Program-made: the position numbers and the translations under genes
From: Nemertoderma westbladi
Lineage: Eukaryota; Xenacoelomorpha; Nemertodermatida; Nemertodermatidae
Reading direction: 5' to 3'
Assembly (NCBI GenBank): GCA_032718475.1
Contig: JAUCBJ010007998.1
Span: forward strand, 1-22,619
Length of the DNA: 22,619 nt
Notes under the pieces: generated by a model
Seen by the model: the letters and a program-made list of their open reading frames with translations, nothing else
What the model was told of the DNA's origin: nothing
The model's database searches: none
Part shown: in pieces, positions 16,961 through 22,619 of the stretch
How positions within the stretch are numbered: the stretch's first letter is position 1
Layout: the number at the start of each line of letters is the position of its first letter

Positions 16961-17666
16961 CAGTATCACAAAGTTATCAGACTTATATCCTGTCATTATT
17001 GTGAGCTTGAGGTGAAATGTAATTTCCTAAATTACATTTATATGAATTAATTACATTTTGAGTCATATCAGACGCCATAATGCATCACTATCTGAAACAT
17101 CGACAATTTCACAGTATGATGCATAATAATTAATGTATAATAACGAATAAATAGTAGCTTGCGCTCAATAGTCGCTCACAATGCACCATAAAGAATACCA
17201 CACCCCCACTCTTCGATTTTTTGTATTGAATACTATGTTTGTATCAACTATTTTGGTAGCTTATAAATCTCAAAATAATAAAGATAAGCCTATAAGTATT
17301 TTATACTGTAAATTTTCAATATAACATTTATTGAAATACACTTTGTGGTTCAAAAAAAATCCATTTGCAATCATTTTTTTCAAAAATACTTAGCTAACCG
17401 AAAAACAACTTTTCTTTCAAAGAACATTAATTTTTTCACAAAAAAGTTTAATTTTTTATTTATTGTTCTGTTTTATTTGACTCACCCACTTTTTGCAAAG
17501 TTAAAAAATATTCTGATACTCGTTCCTTTATTTGCACTCAACCACTCCGTTCCATACGGAACCATTTGGATCATGAAACCATTTAAATGCTACTTTTCAA
17601 GCAAATAATAAGGTCATACGAGGTTACGAGTTCCATACGGTTACGAGGATACTTAATCTTCATTCA
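16961..17666. other. 3' flank of SLC9C1
   Basis: An AT-rich spacer. Minus-strand AATAAA words at about 17527-17532, 17473-17478 and 17455-17460 lie 135-210 nt downstream of the SLC9C1 stop and are candidate poly(A) signals. CCATACGG occurs twice (about 17551 and 17632) with GGTTACGAG repeats nearby. No gene is seen. Confidence 0.4.
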
Positions 17667-19562
17667 TTAATCATCAGATTCTTTGTCAGCTTCAGGTGGA
17701 ACATGAACTTGGCACATATCTTCCAGAGACGAACTTCTGGGCCTATATCTTCTCGCATTCAAATAACCAGATAAATCTGTGGAAGCTCGGCCTTTCATTC
17801 TACGTTTTGCCGTCCCAAATTTGTTAATTTCAACAGTTTTTTCTGGAACTCTAAAAAGTTTAATGTCGTTTATATCCTCCTCTTTGAAAGTTAGTTTTTC
17901 CTCGTCGGAGAGAATCAAACAAGGCGCCTCGTACTGAGTTACTTTCCCATTGACAATACCGTGCATAAGAACCATCTGACCAGTGTCTGATTCAATGTGG
18001 TACTCTGTACCGTCTAGGAACACCACGGCAGCCGAAGACATAAATTCTTTCGTTTTTGATTCATTCCATAGCTGAGGCCATTTATCGATTAGCATTCGTC
18101 CTCCTTCGCGCATTGCACAGTTTTTCCATAACTTATTAATGAATGAAGCATCATTCTTGATAGCCTTAATAAGAATATCAGAAGGTACAAAGTAAAGTTC
18201 GCCTGGAGTTGTGGCAGTTGCCTTAGAACTACATGGAATGAATGAATAATCTGATTTCAGCACACCTTCGTCGTTCTTTGTAGACAAAGAATTCAGAAAT
18301 TCCAGCTCACCAAGAATGCTGCCTACACTCTTTATTTGACCCCATTTCTGTTTTTGGTTCTCCATCGACACATCTACAAAACCGCTATTAATAATAAATA
18401 TACCATTTGCAGGATGTGATTGATCCATAATTAAGTCATTCATTTTTAATTCAACTTTGATAAGATTCTCTCTAACAAGATCGAAATTGTTCTCTTGTCC
18501 TCGCAACCAACGTATAGATTCCAAAATAAATAAAGCCGTTGGTGGTTCCAGACTAGCAGGTATCTTGTTATATTTGTAATTATGTGTTTGTACAATTTGT
18601 TTGTATAATTTACGGTATTCGTAACGGTCTAAAGCGCCACCTTTCCACAACCCTTCAATTGCGTTAGCTTGTACGTCAATGAGAATTCTAGACGCTTGTC
18701 GAGTTTTTAAAGAGACAGCTATTCCTGGATAATTAACTTCGAGACTTTCTAATGACCGCTGCAAATCAAACTTATTTGCAGAAACATTCAATTTAAGCGC
18801 GTCTATAGTTATTTCATCCACGGTAATATCATTAAGCTTTACGACAGAGTATTCTTGGGCCTGTAATTGGGCATGCGCCATTTCAAAACCAATACTAAGT
18901 TTCTGGTTGATAAGGACCTTAAGGACGCCAAGAAGATAAATTACAATAGTTTTTATACCTCTAATGCATCGAAGAACCTTAAGAAACCGAAATACTCTCG
19001 CTAATACCACCCCTTCAAAGTGAATACATGATGTGATAATAGCCTCTCTTATAATATCAGCCAAGCAAATGATTAGCACAAGCATATCTAAATAATTCCA
19101 GCGTGAATTAAAATAATACTTTCTCTCACCAATAAGTCGAATAATAGATTCCAAGAAATAAATGGAATATAATGTATAATTGAGTCCAACAAATACATCT
19201 TGCCACTGTTCATTGCAAATCCCATATTTTGTAGTGAAAACAATTTCCACAACTGTAGGGACAATACTAATAAATATAATTACTTGTGTCATGTATTCAA
19301 ACAAAGGAGAAGTTACAAGTTTATAGAAATATATCAATATTTTGTTTTGTGGTGCTGGTAATTTCCGTGTGTTGATACGGGAAAGCACAAGTACCAAATA
19401 TTTTTCTATTTTGGGATAGATAGATCCTGCATCAAGGTGGTTAGCTATGCGTGCTGGATCAACAAGACAATCCCCGTCCATTGCAGCGTCTGATAAGGCC
19501 TTCAAATTGTACCACGCCGAGGCCCCTAGGGTGCCCGCCTTGTATTGGTGTTTGTAAGACAT
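17667..19562 (-). CDS. SLC9C1: SLC9C1 (sNHE) C-terminal exon: voltage sensor and cyclic-nucleotide-binding-like domain
   Basis: This is the second part of the sperm-type sodium/proton exchanger. The frame is open upstream of this ATG to about 19607, so the exon probably starts before it. Residues are numbered from 19562. A four-helix voltage sensor spans about 72-215; its S4 has R189, R192, K195, R198, R201 and K204 at every third position. A helical linker (about 220-355) leads to a cyclic-nucleotide-binding-like domain (about 365-485) with NGIFIINSGFVDVS, GSILGELEFL and KATATTPGELYFVPSD. The tail carries a basic stretch, AKRRMKGRAS, and a Ser/Arg-rich end. In this family voltage and cAMP gate the exchanger to raise flagellar pH. 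The phosphate-binding loop is unusual: Lys (K447) stands where Arg is usual, and the loop is longer. With the exon at 19732-21333 the total is about 1,150 aa, near the usual SLC9C1 length. Confidence 0.93.
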   Translation of the reverse strand: MSYKHQYKAGTLGASAWYNLKALSDAAMDGDCLVDPARIANHLDAGSIYPKIEKYLVLVLSRINTRKLPAPQNKILIYFYKLVTSPLFEYMTQVIIFISIVPTVVEIVFTTKYGICNEQWQDVFVGLNYTLYSIYFLESIIRLIGERKYYFNSRWNYLDMLVLIICLADIIREAIITSCIHFEGVVLARVFRFLKVLRCIRGIKTIVIYLLGVLKVLINQKLSIGFEMAHAQLQAQEYSVVKLNDITVDEITIDALKLNVSANKFDLQRSLESLEVNYPGIAVSLKTRQASRILIDVQANAIEGLWKGGALDRYEYRKLYKQIVQTHNYKYNKIPASLEPPTALFILESIRWLRGQENNFDLVRENLIKVELKMNDLIMDQSHPANGIFIINSGFVDVSMENQKQKWGQIKSVGSILGELEFLNSLSTKNDEGVLKSDYSFIPCSSKATATTPGELYFVPSDILIKAIKNDASFINKLWKNCAMREGGRMLIDKWPQLWNESKTKEFMSSAAVVFLDGTEYHIESDTGQMVLMHGIVNGKVTQYEAPCLILSDEEKLTFKEEDINDIKLFRVPEKTVEINKFGTAKRRMKGRASTDLSGYLNARRYRPRSSSLEDMCQVHVPPEADKESDD

Positions 19563-19606
19563 TTTTTGAACTTTTAGGAAGCGCCCGAGTGTATCCTTAT
19601 AACCAA

Positions 19607-19781
19607 CTTAGTGAGGTAAATGTAGAGTTACACAGTATATCTGAATTTTGCAAGATAATTATTATAAATATTATTATTATTATTAAATTATTATACCTAA
19701 CAAATAGATTTACCAAATTTAAGATATTGTTTTAAGATAAAAAAAAATTGGCGAAATGAAGATATAAATTAGTAACTCTAC
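19607..19781 (-). other. SLC9C1: Probable short intron of SLC9C1
   Basis: The exchanger frame stops at 19732 and the voltage-sensor frame is closed above 19608, so an intron is needed to join them. One phase-1-compatible pair is a donor A|GTAGAG (GT at 19781-19780) with an acceptor CTCACTAAG (AG ending at 19607), giving 175 nt. Other pairs remain possible: acceptor CCTAAAAG ending at 19571 with the same donor, or a phase-0 donor CTG|GTCAAC or AGA|GTTACT with an acceptor TACAAG inside the next exon. The borders are inferred, not proven. Confidence 0.5.
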
Positions 19782-21333
19782 TGCTGTTGACCAGGTTTGC
19801 TTCAATCCTGCGTGGTATTTCCAAATAAGGATCCCGAACCTCAATAATCTTTTCAACAAGGCGCCAATTAGCTTCAACACGATCTTTTTTACCCTTTATC
19901 TTATAAATTATAGATGCAGTTTTTCTCTGAATATTTTGGATAGTAACATGCATAGTATCCAAGCGGATATTGGAAATGACATTCATACCCATGTGGTGCA
20001 TTATGGGACCGACAGTTGTTGCATTTATACAAAGAGTTAGTAGAACGATGCCCGCGCAATGAAACAGGATTCTACCCCCTATCTTATCCTGATATTCTTG
20101 ATTATCTTGATTCGCCAGCTGAACTTCCAAACTGAGGACCAGTGAGACAGCACCCCGAAGGCCGCCCCACCATATTATTACGGCATCGTTAATTTTTAAT
20201 CCGTAACCACATTTTACCAAAATTGGATACATGGATGACACAATGATTAATCGGACTACTATAATCACAGTGTAGAGGGCGGCAAGCCACAATAAATCCA
20301 TAGCATATTTTTGACTGTCATAATTAGAAGGACGCCCGCGCACAGCAATCATAAGCCCAGCCAAAATGAAGACAAGCGTATTCGCCATGTACACAGCAAT
20401 TTCCCAAAAATGATGCATTGAGCTTTCTACTGAAGGCGTGATACATGTTTTTTTTAGATTAACAACAACACCCAGGGTCACTGTGGCAATTACTCCTGAA
20501 ACATTTAATAACCCGCTGATATAATACGTTAAATAAGCAGATACGACCGTTAACGACATTTCTATAATTCCATCGTCAAAAGTATTATCTAGAGCGAACA
20601 CCGTTAAAGATCCCATAATATAACCGAGTATCGGTGACCCTATCGTCATTTTAACAGAAAATAAAAAAATGTGAAGAGCTGGGTTTGACCCTTCAAGTGT
20701 TTCATCCATATTCTTAAATATCTCAAAGAAGACAATAGCAGCACCATCATTCAGCAGTGATTCCCCTTCAATTATAGTTCCTAAAACCTTGGAAGCGCCG
20801 AGTTCTTTAAAAAGGGCGACAACAGCCACGGGGTCTGTGGCACTAAGCAATGAACCAAACATAAAACTGATACACCATGTTTCGTGTCCCTTTTTCCCAT
20901 CTTTGGGCCAATCTTGCCAATAAGGAAACGCCACCTGGCAGAATAGGCCAGTTAATGTCGTAGCCAACGCCAACCCGAGAGTAGCCATCAACATCACTTG
21001 TCCAAAGCTTCGTCTTAATATATGCAGGTCAGGGGCGAATGCCGATTCAAAAATGAGAACCGGGAGGAATACATAGAGCATTGTATCTGGATCTACGCAA
21101 ACCACTGAATTGATATATCCGTTCAAACTGCTAGTAGTTGCAGATGAAACAAGACCTATAACAACCCCAAAAACTAGAAGAAAAACAGTGTACGGAATAG
21201 CGAAATTCTTTAATAACGCACGTAGCACAACTCCTATAGTGATCATTATAAATAACGAAAACACAACCTCGTCGTTTTCATTCTCATCCCGCTCAACACA
21301 ATATATATGCTCTTTATGATCATGATCATCCAT
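19732..21333 (-). CDS. SLC9C1: SLC9C1 (sNHE) N-terminal exon: sodium/proton exchanger domain
   Basis: This first exon of the sperm-type sodium/proton exchanger starts at an ATG in strong context (AAAATGG). The frame gives 533 aa, of which the last 15 or so, after EANLVNS, are probably intron read-through. About 13 membrane segments span residues 24-450. Key exchanger residues are intact: LPVLIFESAF (90-99), SATDPVAVVALFKELGA (164-180), GESLLNDG (190-197, with N195 and D196 forming the ion-coordinating ND pair) and WWGGLRGAVSLVLSLE (388-403, R393). A cytosolic connector, VEANWRLVEKIIEVRDPY, follows. It exchanges extracellular sodium for intracellular protons across the flagellar plasma membrane. 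A TATAAATA word lies on the minus strand at 21410-21403, about 70 bp upstream of the ATG. Confidence 0.94.
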   Translation of the reverse strand: MDDHDHKEHIYCVERDENENDEVVFSLFIMITIGVVLRALLKNFAIPYTVFLLVFGVVIGLVSSATTSSLNGYINSVVCVDPDTMLYVFLPVLIFESAFAPDLHILRRSFGQVMLMATLGLALATTLTGLFCQVAFPYWQDWPKDGKKGHETWCISFMFGSLLSATDPVAVVALFKELGASKVLGTIIEGESLLNDGAAIVFFEIFKNMDETLEGSNPALHIFLFSVKMTIGSPILGYIMGSLTVFALDNTFDDGIIEMSLTVVSAYLTYYISGLLNVSGVIATVTLGVVVNLKKTCITPSVESSMHHFWEIAVYMANTLVFILAGLMIAVRGRPSNYDSQKYAMDLLWLAALYTVIIVVRLIIVSSMYPILVKCGYGLKINDAVIIWWGGLRGAVSLVLSLEVQLANQDNQEYQDKIGGRILFHCAGIVLLTLCINATTVGPIMHHMGMNVISNIRLDTMHVTIQNIQRKTASIIYKIKGKKDRVEANWRLVEKIIEVRDPYLEIPRRIEANLVNSSRVTNLYLHFANFFLS

Positions 21334-21402
21334 TTTCTAGCTGCCTAACTACGTACGCTGTAAAGTTACCTGCAATACTTGATTGTACAAGTTAATATTT
21401 GT

Positions 21403-21410
21403 TATTTATA
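21403..21410 (-). promoter_or_regulatory. Candidate TATA box of SLC9C1
   Basis: TATAAATA reads on the minus strand about 70 bp upstream of the SLC9C1 ATG at 21333, leaving room for a short 5' UTR. The region is AT-rich, so the match may be chance. Confidence 0.3.
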
Positions 21411-22619
21411 CTGTATGCCTATTATTATAAAGCCAATAGAGAGAGAACAGCCCTCAGAGACGATGGTGGGCGATGTCGTTTTCAAAACAGAAAGAAAAGT
21501 TTTCAAAATAGTGGTACTTTTACAGGAAGACCAATATAATATTAGGACATTTAGTTGATATGGATATCCGGATCCGCGTAAACAAACATGTAACAAATAA
21601 TAATTATTATTAACCATGTACAGTAGGCCAATCCAATCTTATTAAAAGCTATAAAAGCGTCAAAGATATATTTTTGTCTATCGCTGGGTATAATACTGGT
21701 ATCACTGACCTACTGTAGGACTATACCTAAAATATCCGGCATTACTACTGTACACCTTGGGTATGTAGGCCTAACACTTTTTGACCAATTTTTTTCATAT
21801 GAAATGGCTTTTATTGTGAGGTTTTTCGTTCTAGAACAAATATATATTTGACCTTCTGACAGTAAGATGGTAGTTGGTAGACCCTAATACCGGTATTGAT
21901 TTTGTGTTAGCTGTACTAGAGTATTTATTAGCTAGTGAAAAAAATTAACATAGAAAATTAGGAAAAAAATGTTAACCAATTTTTTTTTCTGAAAATGGAG
22001 TTTATTCCAAAATAGTAACATTACTCAACGCCGTTAGCGTTAGTATTAACAGCGAGTTGTTATTTAGCACTTTACAACTTTAGAGGACATTACAGCATTG
22101 TATTGGTCTGTACATTTAGTATTGTATTTGGTGTTATTGTTTACGTGGTAACCCATGACGGCGTTAAGTAATGTCCACTTAACGTCGTCATTGGATCCAC
22201 GTAAACAATAGGTGGAAATTTGCCTGACAGCCAGATAGGCCTACTGCATTACCTACCGGTAGGCGGGGTATAGCTATTAATAACCAGTAGGGCCTAGCTA
22301 TATTATTATAACATGGCTCCAAATAAAGTATAAGCTAAGTTAAGATAAGATAAGATAATTTATGTTATTTTTACATTTATTTATTCAGCAACTAATATAA
22401 TTTGTGCAGTTTCTATCACTTATAATGTATATGTACAATCATTTCGTAATGTTAAAATTTTGGAATAAAACTACATTCATACTTGTTGCAAAGTACTTTA
22501 CAGTGTTCTGATCCTCGTGGCTTTATTTTCACTCACTCACTAACGTGTAACAAAGTGTTCGTGTAACAAAGCCACTCGTATCGTCACACTGTAAGGTGCT
22601 ACTTTACACACAGGTACCC
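21411..22619. other. Spacer upstream of SLC9C1
   Basis: No gene was recognised. It holds a GTTCTAGAAC palindrome at 21828-21837, a near-duplicate of ACCAATTTTTTT at 21784 and 21974, a short GATAA tandem run near 22338-22358, a hairpin at 22135-22210, and a direct repeat of CGTGTAACAAAG near 22543 and 22559. Confidence 0.45.
22135..22210. repeat. Imperfect hairpin
   Basis: TATTGTTTACGTGG (22135-22148) pairs with CCACGTAAACAATA (22197-22210), and inside it ATGACGGCGTTAAGT (22155-22169) pairs with ACTTAACGTCGTCAT (22177-22191), leaving a 7-nt loop AATGTCC. An additional relative of the inner arm, ACATTACTCAACGCCGTTA, sits at about 22018-22036, so the hairpin may belong to a larger palindromic element. 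Confidence 0.8.

Noticed and set aside
17345-17608. An 87-aa plus-strand frame rich in Phe, Lys and Asn
   Set aside because: Its composition is what AT-rich spacer DNA yields by chance, and it lies in the presumed 3' flank of SLC9C1.
17667-21333. Two separate genes (a short exchanger and a voltage sensor/CNBD protein)
   Set aside because: The two frames are adjacent, on one strand, 169 nt apart, and together reproduce the SLC9C1 domain order and length; a short intron explains the break better.
1-22619. tRNA or rRNA genes
   Set aside because: No convincing A-box/B-box pair, cloverleaf or rRNA segment was noticed by eye; a tRNA scan would be decisive.

Overview
This is a metazoan nuclear window: large intron-poor genes, AT-rich spacers, an APE-type LINE, palindromic DNA transposons and satellites. 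Sperm-type SLC9C exchangers and short recurring words such as TACAGTAGGC suggest a marine invertebrate. An echinoderm or other invertebrate deuterostome is my guess, with low confidence. All protein genes lie on the minus strand.

Layout. 1-1306: no gene seen. 1307-7680: a nest of mobile elements. An outer inverted repeat (about 1307-1750 against 7251-7680) encloses two copies of a long-TIR fold-back element joined at a shared TA. The first copy is split by a roughly 3.5 kb RTE-like LINE with an endonuclease and a reverse transcriptase, inactivated by about three frameshifts. 7767-8772: a compound minisatellite, made of a 19-bp array, a hybrid zone and sixteen 39-bp units. 8942-11752: an intronless 936-aa SLC9C-like protein with an exchanger domain and a voltage sensor. 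Its ion-coordinating Asp is changed to Asn and it has no cyclic-nucleotide domain. 12182-12338: a lone fold-back TIR. 12432 to about 13070: a diverged 144-bp tandem repeat. 13669-14820: a TREX-type 3'-5' exonuclease. About 15,900-16,960: a decayed reverse-transcriptase relic. 17667-21333: a two-exon SLC9C1 (sNHE) gene with exchanger, voltage sensor and cyclic-nucleotide-binding-like domain. 21334-22619: upstream spacer with a hairpin.

How the genes relate. The two SLC9C genes are diverged paralogs on one strand, about 6 kb apart with TREX between them. One keeps the exchanger signature (ATDP, ND, GLRG). The other keeps the fold and a highly charged S4 but has lost the residues expected for ion exchange and the CNBD. 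SLC9C1 works as a dimer, so a voltage-sensing, transport-dead partner subunit is an attractive but untested hypothesis. No functional link between TREX and the exchangers is visible.
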